Positions 1 to 8,818 of a stretch of 64,000 nt of DNA are shown one piece after another. The notes beneath the pieces are model-generated. The model was not told the DNA's origin. It worked only from the letters and a program-made list of their open reading frames with translations, and made no database searches. The stretch spans positions 1-64,000 of the forward strand of contig CAYRKW010000006.1 in the NCBI GenBank assembly GCA_964425135.1, written 5' to 3'. Position 1 is the stretch's first letter. The number at the start of each line of letters is the position of its first letter. Both the position numbers and the translations under genes were made by a program. This stretch comes from CAYLLD01 sp964425135 (GTDB taxonomy: Bacteria; Pseudomonadota; Alphaproteobacteria; Rhodobacterales; Rhodobacteraceae).

Positions 1-1
1 G

Positions 2-1114
2 GCGGGGGATGCTTTGGAGCCCGAAGCGGGCGAGATGGAGGCGGCGCTTGAGGCGGCGTTGGAGCAGGTGCTTGATGAGGAAGCTGCAGAGCCTGAAGAG
101 CCGGTTGTGCCCAAGACCGCGCAGGAGATGGCGGAGACGGCCGAGCGGGTGAAGGCGGAGATTGCGGCGGGTCCGATTGCGGCTCTGAGTGATGCGGATG
201 ATGCAGAAGATGCGCCTGCGAAAAAGCCCGGTCTGTTTGGCCGCTTGCTCGGGCGCAAGGTGCAAAAGACGGTTGTGCGCCGCACGCTCGACGATGCAAT
301 GCTGGAATCGCTCGAAGATCTGCTGATCACCTCCGATCTGGGGGTGGAGACCGCCATGCAGGTGTCGGCCAATATGGCCGCCGGACGCTTTGGCAAGAAG
401 CTCTCGACCGATGAGATCAAATCGCTGCTGGCCAAGGAAGTTACCGATATTCTGGAGCCTGTAGCCCGGCCCATGCCGCTTTTTGCAAAAAAGCCGCAGG
501 TTGTGCTTGTTGTGGGCGTGAACGGCTCCGGCAAGACCACGACCATTGGCAAGCTGGCGCTTCAGTTCAAGACCGCGGGCAAATCGGTGGTGATTGCCGC
601 AGGTGACACCTTCCGCGCCGCGGCTGTGGAGCAGTTGCAAATCTGGGGCGAGCGGGCGGGTGTGCCTGTGCTGACCGCGCCCGAAGGCTCCGATCCAGCC
701 AGCCTTGCCTTTGATGCGATGGCCAAGGCGGAGGCAGATGGTGCGGATTTGCTGATGATTGACACGGCCGGCCGCTTGCAAAACCGTAAGGATCTTATGG
801 AAGAGCTTGCCAAAATTGTGCGCGTCATCCGCAAACGCGACCCGGATGCGCCGCACAACACGCTTTTGGTGCTGGATGCGACGACCGGGCAGAATGCGCT
901 GAGCCAGGTCGAGATTTTCACCAAAATCGCCGATGTCTCGGGCCTTGTGATGACCAAGCTGGACGGCACTGCCAAGGGCGGTGTTCTGGTTGCGCTGGCG
1001 GCGAAGTTTGGTCTGCCGATCCATGCGATCGGCGTGGGTGAGGCGATTGACGATCTGGCGCCGTTTGATCCGCAGGAGTTTGCCAATGCGCTGACGGGCG
1101 CGCAGAGTGAATAG
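2..1114 (+). CDS. ftsY: Signal recognition particle receptor FtsY (5' end outside window)
   Basis: SRP-dependent membrane targeting GTPase; it docks ribosome-SRP complexes at the inner membrane. Visible are an acidic, Ala/Glu-rich N-terminal A-domain, the start of the NG domain (KKPGLFGRLLGRK), the P-loop GVNGSGKTTTIGKLA, DTFRAAAVEQ (G2), DTAGR (G3) and TKLDGTAKGG (G4), then the closing GVGEAIDDLAPFD. The reading frame is open to the first base of the window. The first start-like codon (TTG at 14) lies inside the acidic region, so the true start is upstream and this entry is partial. The stop at 1112-1114 overlaps the next gene by 8 nt, which suggests translational coupling. Identity is certain from the motif set; only the N-terminus is missing. 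Confidence 0.96.
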   Translation, partial: AGDALEPEAGEMEAALEAALEQVLDEEAAEPEEPVVPKTAQEMAETAERVKAEIAAGPIAALSDADDAEDAPAKKPGLFGRLLGRKVQKTVVRRTLDDAMLESLEDLLITSDLGVETAMQVSANMAAGRFGKKLSTDEIKSLLAKEVTDILEPVARPMPLFAKKPQVVLVVGVNGSGKTTTIGKLALQFKTAGKSVVIAAGDTFRAAAVEQLQIWGERAGVPVLTAPEGSDPASLAFDAMAKAEADGADLLMIDTAGRLQNRKDLMEELAKIVRVIRKRDPDAPHNTLLVLDATTGQNALSQVEIFTKIADVSGLVMTKLDGTAKGGVLVALAAKFGLPIHAIGVGEAIDDLAPFDPQEFANALTGAQSE

Positions 1115-1646
1115 CAGCCCGCAGCGCTGGGCGGTGCTGCTGCGCAGCGTGAACGTGGGCGGGCACAATACTGTCAAAATGGCGCAGCTTCGCGACGTTT
1201 TGCAGACGGCAGGCTTTGACGATGTGCAGACCTATATTCAAAGTGGCAATATCACCCTCACCTCGCAAGGCGGACCGCATGCGGTGAAAGCGGGCGTCAG
1301 GACCGTTCTGGCCGATAGCTTTGCAGCAGACGTGCCGATTATCGTTCTGTCACCAGCGCAAATCGGGGCGATGCTCAGCGCGTCGCCGTTTGAGGACGAC
1401 GGCAATAAAATCCATTATTTTGTCCATGACGCACCATTCGAACAAACGCTGGATTTCGCGCCATTTCACGCAATGGCGGCCCCCAGCGAAACACTCCATT
1501 TGGCACAAAACGCGCTTATCATGCATGCACCCGATGGCATCGCACGATCGAAACTTGCAGCGAAAATCGATACGCTGATGCCCGTGCCTGTGACCGCACG
1601 GAACCTGCGCACGATGCAAAAGCTGCATGAGATGCTGCGCGCGTGA
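1107..1646 (+). CDS. DUF1697 family protein
   Basis: A 179-residue protein with the DUF1697 signature: an N-terminal LLRSVNVGGHN stretch, then YIQSGNITL around residues 43-51, and a C-terminal ARNLRTMQKLHEM. Its length matches the family, whose biochemical role is unknown. It starts with GTG at 1107, inside the end of ftsY, and its TGA overlaps the GTG start of the downstream transporter, so the three genes probably form one transcript. There is no signal peptide or membrane segment, so it is probably cytosolic. Assignment rests on the N-terminal motif. Confidence 0.85.
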   Translation: MNSSPQRWAVLLRSVNVGGHNTVKMAQLRDVLQTAGFDDVQTYIQSGNITLTSQGGPHAVKAGVRTVLADSFAADVPIIVLSPAQIGAMLSASPFEDDGNKIHYFVHDAPFEQTLDFAPFHAMAAPSETLHLAQNALIMHAPDGIARSKLAAKIDTLMPVPVTARNLRTMQKLHEMLRA

Positions 1647-2557
1647 GCGAGGTCCTGTCTGACTGGATCCTGTCGGTTGAAGGCACGCCTGCGGGCGCGC
1701 GCTATGCGATGCTTTTGGCGCTGATTTCCGCGTTTTCTCATGCCGCTTTCGGCGCTTTGCAGAAGGGCCGCTATGATCCGTGGATGGCGCGCGGGGCGAT
1801 TGATTTTGCGCTGGTGGCCCTTTCGGCCCCGATTGCGCTCTTCCTCGTGCCTTGGCCGAGCGGGTTGATTTGGCCGTTCTTGGGCGGCGCGATGGTCATT
1901 CATTTTGTTTATAAGTATCTGATGGCGATGGCCTACACACGCGGCGCTTATACGCTGGTTTATCCGGTTGTGCGCGGGACGGGGCCGTTGGCGGCGGTGG
2001 TTTTTGCGATGATCGTCTTTGGCGAGCAATATGCGCCCTTGCAGTGGTTCGGGCTGGCGCTTTTGTCGGGTGGTATCTTATGTCTGGCGGCGGATAATTT
2101 ACGTAAAACCTCGGTTGGGCGCCCAACATTGATCGCAGCGATCGGACTGGCGGTTCTGACAGGCCTGATCGTTGCTGTTTACACAGTCTATGACGCCTAT
2201 GCGATCCGGCAGACGCCCAACCCGTTCACTTTTCTGGCGTGGTTCTTTTTCCTGTCCTCGATTGATTTTGCGATCATCGGCACGGTGATGTGGTCACGCG
2301 CGCCTGCGCCGCCACCCTTGGGTCCGCTGTTGCGGCGCGGCGTGGTAGGTGCGCTCATTGCTTTTGTCTCTTTTGGTGGTGTGATGCTGGCCACGCGGCT
2401 TGATAAGGTGGGCGAGGCGGCGGTTTTGCGCGAGACCTCGGTGATCTTCGCGGTTGCAATTGGCTGGTTCTTCCTCAAGGAGAGCGTAGGATTTCGGCAG
2501 ATATGTATTATATCGACGATTGCACTGGGCGCGGTTCTGGTTGAGTTTGGTGCGTAA
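1643..2557 (+). CDS. EamA/DMT-family transporter
   Basis: A 304-residue integral membrane protein with about ten hydrophobic segments arranged as two similar halves, the EamA (drug/metabolite transporter) architecture. The second half starts near the segment LIAAIGLAVLTGLIVAVYTVY, and a conserved late stretch resembles the family (GEAAVLRETSVIFAVAIGW). The substrate cannot be inferred; DMT members export amino acids, nucleotides or drugs. It starts with GTG at 1643 and overlaps the DUF1697 stop by 4 nt. yciB follows 18 nt downstream of its stop. Confidence 0.85.
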   Translation: MSEVLSDWILSVEGTPAGARYAMLLALISAFSHAAFGALQKGRYDPWMARGAIDFALVALSAPIALFLVPWPSGLIWPFLGGAMVIHFVYKYLMAMAYTRGAYTLVYPVVRGTGPLAAVVFAMIVFGEQYAPLQWFGLALLSGGILCLAADNLRKTSVGRPTLIAAIGLAVLTGLIVAVYTVYDAYAIRQTPNPFTFLAWFFFLSSIDFAIIGTVMWSRAPAPPPLGPLLRRGVVGALIAFVSFGGVMLATRLDKVGEAAVLRETSVIFAVAIGWFFLKESVGFRQICIISTIALGAVLVEFGA

Positions 2558-2575
2558 GCGAAAAAGGATGTGACG

Positions 2576-3193
2576 ATGGCGGCGACGAAAAAGATCAATC
2601 CGATCCTGAAGCTGGTGCTTGAAATCGGACCCATCCTTGTCTTTTTCCTGGTCTACCGCTTGGCGCCGGTTGCCGAAGGGGTAAGCAGCAGCGAGGCGCA
2701 GTTATCGAAGATACTTTTTGCGACGGCGGTATTCATTCCGGTTATTCTGATCACGCTGGCTGCCTCATGGGTGCTGACCCGACATTTGCCGCGAATGGCG
2801 GTTATTACGGCCATTCTGGTGGTGGTATTCGGCGGTCTGACCCTATGGCTGCGCGATGACACCTTCATCAAGATGAAGCCCACGATCCTCTATCTGATGT
2901 TTGCCGCCGGTCTTGGGTTTGGTTTGATGCGCGGGGAGAGTTATCTGAAGTATCTGATGGATGATATGATGCCGCTTCAGGACGAGGGCTGGATGAAGTT
3001 CACCAAGCGCTTTGCTCTGTTTTTCCTTGTGCTGGCAGGTGTCAATGAGGTCGTCTGGCGGTCCATGGACACTGATGCTTGGGTGAATTTCAGGACGTTT
3101 GTTTTGCCGATCGCGAGCTTCGCATTCGTCATTTCGCAGGCGTCGATTTTCGTCAAATATGCGATTGATGAGCCGGATGAAAATGACGGATGA
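2576..3193 (+). CDS. yciB: Inner membrane septation protein YciB/IspZ
   Basis: About 205 residues, polytopic (five or so membrane spans), opening with a charged head and KLVLEIGPILVFFLVYRLAP, the hallmark of the YciB/IspZ (intracellular septation protein A) family. The later FTKRFALFFLVLAGVNEVVWR and WVNFRTFVLPI stretches also fit. The family acts at the inner membrane in septation and envelope integrity. Start choice: a GTG at 2570 is only 1 nt from the AAGGA at 2564-2568, whereas the ATG at 2576 has 7 nt spacing, so 2576 is preferred. It is the last gene of the ftsY-DUF1697-DMT-yciB run, an arrangement expected in Rhodobacterales. Confidence 0.9.
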   Translation: MAATKKINPILKLVLEIGPILVFFLVYRLAPVAEGVSSSEAQLSKILFATAVFIPVILITLAASWVLTRHLPRMAVITAILVVVFGGLTLWLRDDTFIKMKPTILYLMFAAGLGFGLMRGESYLKYLMDDMMPLQDEGWMKFTKRFALFFLVLAGVNEVVWRSMDTDAWVNFRTFVLPIASFAFVISQASIFVKYAIDEPDENDG

Positions 3194-3465
3194 GGGCAGA
3201 GACAGCAACTATTCCTCACGTATGCTGAATGCCATCGGCCCTGCGTCAGCGAGACTATTCGAGGCATTCGAGGCATTCGAGCGGTAGGGCCGCCCCGTTT
3301 TGCGAATAGCAAACCATAGGTTTGACGGGCGAGCCGTTTCGTGTCTGTTAACCGCCTTCGTTCGACCCGCTCTCATTTCGCATATGTTAGCGTCAGCAAT
3401 CGAGTTGCACGTCAAAACCCCTGCCCTTATGAAGCGGTCAACTCGAACTCTGACCTAGGGTTGAT
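3194..3465. promoter_or_regulatory. pyc upstream region with tandem 9-mer and distant dyad
   Basis: 272 nt without a gene. It holds a 9-bp tandem repeat (ATTCGAGGC, two full copies plus ATTCGAG, 3257-3281). A GGGCCGCCCCGTTTTG stretch at about 3287-3302 resembles the tail of the hairpin element seen at 18.4 and 38.5 kb. A separated dyad has CGAGTTG at 3401-3407 and CAACTCG at 3439-3445, the latter about 20 nt before the pyc start. The dyad could be an operator for pyc; this is inference from symmetry and position only. Confidence 0.35.
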
Positions 3466-6400
3466 ATGACCGAATTCTCCAAAATCCTTATTGCAAACCG
3501 TGGCGAAATTGCCATTCGCGTCATGCGCGCGGCCAATGAGTTGGGCAAGAAAACCGTTGCGGTTTACGCCACCGAAGACAAGCTGGGGCTGCACCGGTTC
3601 AAAGCGGATGAGGCCTATCTGATCGGTGAGGGGCTGGGGCCCGTGGATGCCTATCTGTCGATCCCGGAGATCATTCGCGTGGCGCGCGAGAGCGGGGCGG
3701 ATGCGATACACCCAGGCTATGGGCTTTTGTCGGAGAATCCGGATTTTGTGGACGCCTGTACCGAGGCGGGGATCACGTTCATCGGCCCCAAGGCTGAGAC
3801 CATGCGCATGCTTGGCGACAAGGCGTCGGCGCGACAAGCAGCGATTGCTGCGGGCGTGCCTGTGGTGCCAGCGACCGCGGTGTTGCCGGATGATATGGGC
3901 AAGGTCGCGAAGATGGCCGATGAGGTCGGCTATCCCTTGATGCTTAAAGCGTCATGGGGTGGGGGCGGGCGCGGGATGCGTCCGATACATGGGGCCGACG
4001 AGTTGGAGACCAAAGTGCTCGAAGGCCGGCGCGAGGCCGAGGCTGCGTTTGGCAATGGCGAGGGCTATCTGGAGCGTCTGATCCTCAAGGCGCGCCATGT
4101 GGAAGTGCAGGTTCTGGGCGACAGCCATGGCGCGCTTTATCATCTGTGGGAGCGGGATTGCTCGGTCCAGCGGCGGAACCAGAAGGTCGTGGAACGCGCG
4201 CCTGCGCCGTATCTGTCCGATGAGCAGCGCGCTGCGGTGTGCGAGATGGGGCTGAACATCGCGCGCCATGCCAAATACGAATGTGCGGGCACTGTCGAGT
4301 TCCTCATGGACATGGACACGGACGAGTTCTTCTTCATCGAGGTTAATCCGCGTGTGCAGGTCGAGCATACTGTCACGGAAGAAGTCACCGGCATTGATAT
4401 TGTGCGGGCGCAAATTCTGATCGCGGAAGGCAAAACGCTGGAAGAGGCGACGGGGATGGCGTCGCAGGGAGATATCGAGCTGCGGGGGCACGCTATACAG
4501 TGCCGCGTCACCACCGAAGATCCGCGCAACAATTTCATTCCCGATTATGGCCGCATAACCGCCTATCGTGGGGCGACGGGCTTTGGCATCCGGCTTGATG
4601 GCGGGACGGCCTATTCGGGCGCGGTGATCACGCGCTATTATGACTCGCTCTTGGAGAAGGTCACCGCATGGGCGCCAACGCCCGATATGGCGATTGCGCG
4701 CATGGACCGTGCGCTGCGCGAGTTCCGTATCCGTGGCGTGTCGACCAATATTGCCTTTGTCGAAAATCTGCTCAAACACCCCAGCTTTCTCGACAACACC
4801 TATCATACCAAGTTCATCGACGAAGCGCCGGAGCTTTTTGCCTTCAAAAAGCGCCGCGACCGTGCCACCAAAGTGCTGACTTACATTGCGGATGTCACCG
4901 TCAATGGCCATCCGGAGACCAAAGACCATCCGCCGACCGCCGCCGAGTTGCGCGACCCGCGCCCGCCCAAGCTGATTTCCAAGACGTCTGCGCCCGGAAC
5001 GCGCACGCTTCTGGAGGATCAGGGCGCGCAAGCGCTGGCCGATTGGGTGCTGGATCAGAAACAACTCCTGATCACCGATACGACCATGCGGGACGGGCAT
5101 CAGTCGCTATTGGCGACCCGCATGCGCTCGATTGACATGATTAAAGTCGCGAAGGCCTATTCCCACAATATGCCGCAGCTATTCTCAATGGAGTGCTGGG
5201 GTGGGGCCACCTTTGATGTGGCCTATCGCTTCTTGCAGGAATGCCCGTGGCAGCGTCTGCGCGATCTGCGACAGGCCATGCCGAACCTGCTGACGCAAAT
5301 GCTGCTGCGCTCTTCAAACGGCGTCGGCTACACCAACTATCCCGACAATGTGGTGGTCAAATTCGTCGATCAGGCCGCAACGTCCGGCATCGACGTCTTC
5401 CGTGTCTTCGACAGCCTCAACTGGGTCGAGAATATGCGCATTGCGATGGATGCCGTGATCGACAGCGGCAAGGTCTGCGAAGGCACAATCTGTTACACGG
5501 GCGATTATCGCGATCCCGAGCGGTCGAAATACGACATGAAATATTATGTCGAGATGGCGCGGGAGCTTAAAGCGGGCGGGGCGCATCTTTTGGGCCTCAA
5601 GGACATGGCCGGATTGCTCAAGCCGACCGCTGCGGGAGCGCTGGTGAAGACGCTGAAGGAAGAGGTCGGGCTGCCGATCCATTTCCACACGCATGATACA
5701 TCCGGCGCGAGCGCAGGATCTGTGCTGGCGGCGGCACAGGCTGGCGCTGATATCGTCGATCTGGCGATGGATGCGTTCTCAGGCGGCACATCGCAGCCCT
5801 GCCTTGGTTCGGTTGTTGAGGCCCTGAGGCATACGGATCGCGATACGGGCATTGATATGGAGCAGGTGCGCGCGCTTTCCGGTTATTGGGAAGGTGTGCG
5901 TCACCTCTACGCGGCATTCGAAAGCGGTATTGAGGCTCCGGCGTCCGAGGTTTACCTGCACGAGATGCCCGGCGGTCAGTTCACCAACCTCAAGGCGCAG
6001 GCCAAATCGGTGGGCCTGGAGGATCGCTGGGATGATGTGGCCAAGACCTATGCGGATGTGAACCAGATGTTTGGCGATATCGTCAAAGTCACGCCGTCCT
6101 CGAAGGTCGTCGGGGATATGGCGCTGATGATGGCGACGCAAGGGCTGAGCCGCGCGGATGTAGAAGACCCGGATACGGATGTGGCCTTCCCAGAGTCGGT
6201 CGTTGACATGATGCGCGGCATGCTGGGGCAGCCTCCTGGTGGATGGCCCAAGGCGTTGCAAAAGAAAGTGCTCAAGGGCGACAAGCCTCTGACCGTGCGC
6301 CCGGGCTCGATCCTCGATCCGGTTGATCTGGAGGCGACGCGCAAAGAGGTGTCGGACCAGCTTGACGGGTTTGTGGTCGATGACGAGGACCTGTGCGCGT

Positions 6401-6921
6401 ACCTCATGTATCCCAAGGTCTTCCTCGATTACATGGGCCGCCACCGGACCTATGGCCCTGTGCGCGTGTTGCCGACCCATGCGTTTTTCTACGGCATGAC
6501 CCCCGGTGATCAGCTGTCGGCTGAAATCGATCCGGGCAAAACGCTCGAAATCCGGTTGCTGGCGATTGGGGAGACCCATGAGGATGGCGATGTGCGGGTG
6601 TTTTTCGAGTTGAACGGACAACCTCGTACCGTGCGTGTGCCCAACCGTTCGGTTGCCGCATCAGCGGTGCGCAGGCCGATGGCAGAGGATGGCAACGCCA
6701 ATCACGTCGCGGCCCCTATGCCGGGCGTTGTGGCGAATGTGGCGGTCAACGCAGGGCAGGAGGTCAAGGAAGGCGATTTGCTGCTGACCATCGAGGCGAT
6801 GAAGATGGAGACGGGGATTCACGCGGACCGGGATGCGGTGATTTTGCAGGTTCATGCAGGCGCGGGAAGTCAGGTTGACGCTAAGGAACTTCTGATCGAA
6901 TTCAAAGATTCGCCCGAATGA
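3466..6921 (+). CDS. pyc: Pyruvate carboxylase
   Basis: A 1151-residue biotin enzyme making oxaloacetate from pyruvate and bicarbonate with ATP (anaplerosis). All three functional parts are on one chain. The biotin carboxylase/ATP-grasp domain (about residues 1-455) has glycine-rich KASWGGGGRGM at 161-171 and FIEVNPRVQVEHT. The carboxyltransferase domain starts with DTTMRDGHQSL at 538. The C-terminal biotinyl domain carries EAMKMET with the biotinylated lysine at K1113. Length is that of the typical single-chain enzyme. It is monocistronic by spacing: 272 nt upstream and 294 nt downstream are free of genes. Together with the SbtA/SbtB bicarbonate system at 43 kb it points to active inorganic-carbon use for anaplerosis. 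Confidence 0.97.
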   Translation: MTEFSKILIANRGEIAIRVMRAANELGKKTVAVYATEDKLGLHRFKADEAYLIGEGLGPVDAYLSIPEIIRVARESGADAIHPGYGLLSENPDFVDACTEAGITFIGPKAETMRMLGDKASARQAAIAAGVPVVPATAVLPDDMGKVAKMADEVGYPLMLKASWGGGGRGMRPIHGADELETKVLEGRREAEAAFGNGEGYLERLILKARHVEVQVLGDSHGALYHLWERDCSVQRRNQKVVERAPAPYLSDEQRAAVCEMGLNIARHAKYECAGTVEFLMDMDTDEFFFIEVNPRVQVEHTVTEEVTGIDIVRAQILIAEGKTLEEATGMASQGDIELRGHAIQCRVTTEDPRNNFIPDYGRITAYRGATGFGIRLDGGTAYSGAVITRYYDSLLEKVTAWAPTPDMAIARMDRALREFRIRGVSTNIAFVENLLKHPSFLDNTYHTKFIDEAPELFAFKKRRDRATKVLTYIADVTVNGHPETKDHPPTAAELRDPRPPKLISKTSAPGTRTLLEDQGAQALADWVLDQKQLLITDTTMRDGHQSLLATRMRSIDMIKVAKAYSHNMPQLFSMECWGGATFDVAYRFLQECPWQRLRDLRQAMPNLLTQMLLRSSNGVGYTNYPDNVVVKFVDQAATSGIDVFRVFDSLNWVENMRIAMDAVIDSGKVCEGTICYTGDYRDPERSKYDMKYYVEMARELKAGGAHLLGLKDMAGLLKPTAAGALVKTLKEEVGLPIHFHTHDTSGASAGSVLAAAQAGADIVDLAMDAFSGGTSQPCLGSVVEALRHTDRDTGIDMEQVRALSGYWEGVRHLYAAFESGIEAPASEVYLHEMPGGQFTNLKAQAKSVGLEDRWDDVAKTYADVNQMFGDIVKVTPSSKVVGDMALMMATQGLSRADVEDPDTDVAFPESVVDMMRGMLGQPPGGWPKALQKKVLKGDKPLTVRPGSILDPVDLEATRKEVSDQLDGFVVDDEDLCAYLMYPKVFLDYMGRHRTYGPVRVLPTHAFFYGMTPGDQLSAEIDPGKTLEIRLLAIGETHEDGDVRVFFELNGQPRTVRVPNRSVAASAVRRPMAEDGNANHVAAPMPGVVANVAVNAGQEVKEGDLLLTIEAMKMETGIHADRDAVILQVHAGAGSQVDAKELLIEFKDSPE

Positions 6922-7215
6922 CAAGAGGTCAAGCAAATTTTTTTACAATATTTTCACGGGTTTTCGCGTAGGTGGGGCGCGAAAAACGGCGGTCGGCGAG
7001 AATCCACCGCTAATCCCGTAAGTATATGTAAATAAAAGGTAATCATTTGGCTAACTGTGGTTGTTTTGGGCTTCAAGACAGCCGGATTCCCGCCTGAACT
7101 ACGAGCTATGCATTTGACGCATGGCTGATATGTGTTATATGACCTGCCACGAGTGCCACAAAATTGTCATATTCAACGACAGCACCGAATAGAATCGTAA
7201 AGATAGGGACACTGT
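6922..7215. promoter_or_regulatory. AT-rich intergenic region with candidate promoter
   Basis: 294 nt between pyc and the small gene at 7216, clearly more AT-rich than the surrounding coding DNA. A sigma70-like pair is visible: TTGACG at 7114-7119 and TATATG at 7136-7141 with a 16-nt spacer. That would leave a leader of roughly 65 nt before the ATG at 7216. No strong terminator for pyc is obvious; the T-rich stretch at 6938-6955 is not preceded by a clear stem. No open frame with coding character is seen. Confidence 0.4.
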
Positions 7216-7554
7216 ATGTTCGACGAAATAGACTCCGCCGCATTTGACAAAGATCAAGGCGCGCGGGCTCAGAAACTTTTTGCCGCCGTTGTCTTGGCGG
7301 CACTTGACGACGCGATTGCAGATGACAAGAAATACGGGAACGGTGCGGAGCAAATTGCGCGCTGGGCGCGGTCTCGCGATGGCCGTGAAGTCCTGATGTG
7401 CGCGGGCATCGACCCGACCGAGCGCTGTGTGAACGGCATGGTCGAGTTTGTGAAGCGCGGCGTGCGGACCTCTGTTGCTCTGTCCCGCGAGGAAAGCGAG
7501 CGTCAGGCGCAGGCCAAAGCGCAAGCTGAGGCTGCGCAGCAACGCGCCGCCTAG
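7216..7554 (+). CDS. Small conserved Rhodobacterales protein (DUF6280-like)
   Basis: 112 residues, soluble, charged, no signal peptide or membrane segment. The core (ALDDAIADDKKYGNGAEQIARWARSRDG, quoted in part) is a pattern I associate with an uncharacterised small-protein family of Rhodobacterales (DUF6280); that link is from memory. The tail from about residue 90 is an Ala/Gln/Glu-rich helix. The gene stands alone, with a plausible promoter at 7114-7141 and a good intrinsic terminator right after its stop, so it is an independent transcription unit. Function unknown. Confidence 0.75.
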   Translation: MFDEIDSAAFDKDQGARAQKLFAAVVLAALDDAIADDKKYGNGAEQIARWARSRDGREVLMCAGIDPTERCVNGMVEFVKRGVRTSVALSREESERQAQAKAQAEAAQQRAA

Positions 7555-7577
7555 CATATCACGATGAATTTGGGGAA

Positions 7578-7604
7578 AGCGGGTCGTCAGCGGCCCGCTT
7601 TTTT
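7578..7604. terminator. Rho-independent terminator
   Basis: AGCGGG (7578-7583) pairs with CCCGCT (7594-7599), followed by a T-run to 7604. It serves the + gene ending at 7554, and its T-run touches the stop codon of the convergent - gene. Confidence 0.85.
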
Positions 7605-7969
7605 CATTGCGAGCCGATCAGCCAAAAGACCCAGATGGCAACGCACATCAGCCCAAGGTTGATGATCAGACTATACAGCCACTTTTTGCGCGCGATTTTC
7701 CGGGCAGCCGCGATATCATCCGCCTGCGCGTGTTGCGCCAGTGCCTTGCCAGCCTTGTTCGCAGCATCAATATCGCCTTGCGGCGTGTAGGGCAGGTATT
7801 TGGCGCGATATTCAGCCTGCGCAATCGTCTCTGCTGCTTGGCGAGCCTTGCGGGGCAGCTTTCGCTTTAGTTTGGGCAAGCGTTCAGCGATGCTGCTGCC
7901 TTTGGTCTTATACTGCTGGTCGAGAATTCTTCCGGCACTCGAAGACACATCATCGAGATTTGAAGGCAT
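7604..7969 (-). CDS. Hypothetical tail-anchored membrane protein
   Basis: 121 residues. Most of the chain is a basic, Ala/Lys-rich, probably helical cytosolic region (KLKRKLPRKARQAAETIAQA). The only hydrophobic segment is at the extreme C-terminus (LYSLIINLGLMCVAIWVFWLI), giving a tail-anchored topology. I recognise no family. It reads convergently with the gene at 7216 and its TGA abuts that gene's terminator. The reading frame, low-complexity pattern and single clean C-terminal anchor support it as a real gene, but there is no functional clue. Confidence 0.65.
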   Translation of the reverse strand: MPSNLDDVSSSAGRILDQQYKTKGSSIAERLPKLKRKLPRKARQAAETIAQAEYRAKYLPYTPQGDIDAANKAGKALAQHAQADDIAAARKIARKKWLYSLIINLGLMCVAIWVFWLIGSQ

Positions 7970-8133
7970 GGCGGAACCTGCGTTTTTGTGCTGCGGTTAA
8001 CGCTATATCGCAGGTTGCGGGTGGCTTCAAATTGGTCGGTATAATTTGGAATGCAGCGGCAAGTGTTGGTGGTGTGAGCGGGTTGCCCTTGTAAGTGAGG
8101 CGTAGCGGTCCCGGCTTTGCTCTCGCAACCCCC

Positions 8134-8748
8134 TCAACCGTCAGTGTTTTCTATCCGAAAATCGATGTTGCGGATCAGGAGGCGGATCATTTCTTCCATA
8201 TGCGCCAGCGGGACGCCTGATATCCGGTTTTCCAGCCCCAGCGAGACGATACCGTGGACAGCGGAAAATAGCGTGCGTGTGATCAGTGAAAGCTGCGACT
8301 GATCAAGCGAGGGTTCGATCTCGCTCACCTGATTGGCGATGTGGCCGAAAAGAACAGTCAGCTCGTCGAGATACCACTCCGGCGCATCGCCGCCTGCGCG
8401 CATTTCCACGTCAAAGAGCGCTTCCCATGCGTTTGTATGCTGTGAGGCAAACTGGAGATAGGCCATCGACAACGTTACCAGACGCTCGCGCGGATCAGCG
8501 TTTTCCATATGCGCAATTGAGGAAAGCACATGTGCGCCGAGCCGTTTGAAGGTGCGCCCGTTGACCTCTAGTATCAGCGCGCGCAGATCGGAGAACACGT
8601 TGTAGATCGCCCCGAGCGCACAACCTGCCTCATTGGCAATCTCGCGTGCGCGCAAGGCGGTCACACCGTTTTCGATCACATGGGTTTCGGCGATATCGAC
8701 AAGGCGGGACTTCAACTCTTGCCGACGAATTTCGGTTTTTGTGGCCAT
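8134..8748 (-). CDS. TetR/AcrR family transcriptional regulator
   Basis: 204 residues. The N-terminal TetR DNA-binding domain has the order typical of the family: a helix ending VDIAETHVIENG, then ALRAREIANEAGCALGAIYNVFSDL (quoted in part), where the IANEAGC...GAIYNVF section is the helix-turn-helix at about residues 35-55. The C-terminal ligand domain is of the type that senses small effectors; the effector is unknown. The gene lies directly downstream of the RraA-like aldolase on the same strand (70 nt gap), so control of that gene or of itself is plausible but unproven. Confidence 0.9.
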   Translation of the reverse strand: MATKTEIRRQELKSRLVDIAETHVIENGVTALRAREIANEAGCALGAIYNVFSDLRALILEVNGRTFKRLGAHVLSSIAHMENADPRERLVTLSMAYLQFASQHTNAWEALFDVEMRAGGDAPEWYLDELTVLFGHIANQVSEIEPSLDQSQLSLITRTLFSAVHGIVSLGLENRISGVPLAHMEEMIRLLIRNIDFRIENTDG

Positions 8749-8818
8749 GTAGGTTTAAATCTATCGCTTAAAATGGGTAGCGTCAGCTTAGGCAAATTAT
8801 ACGATGTGCAAAAGCGTT

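Noticed and set aside
3257..3281. Short ATTCGAGGC tandem repeat as a mobile or CRISPR-like signal
   Set aside because: Only 2.8 copies of 9 bp without spacers; simple slippage is sufficient.
3952..5100. 382-codon open frame on the - strand
   Set aside because: Antisense to pyruvate carboxylase; composition is the shadow of GC-rich codon use and it has no family pattern.
5779..6621. 280-codon - strand frame inside pyc
   Set aside because: Shadow frame; Arg/His-rich composition expected from reverse-reading this coding sequence.
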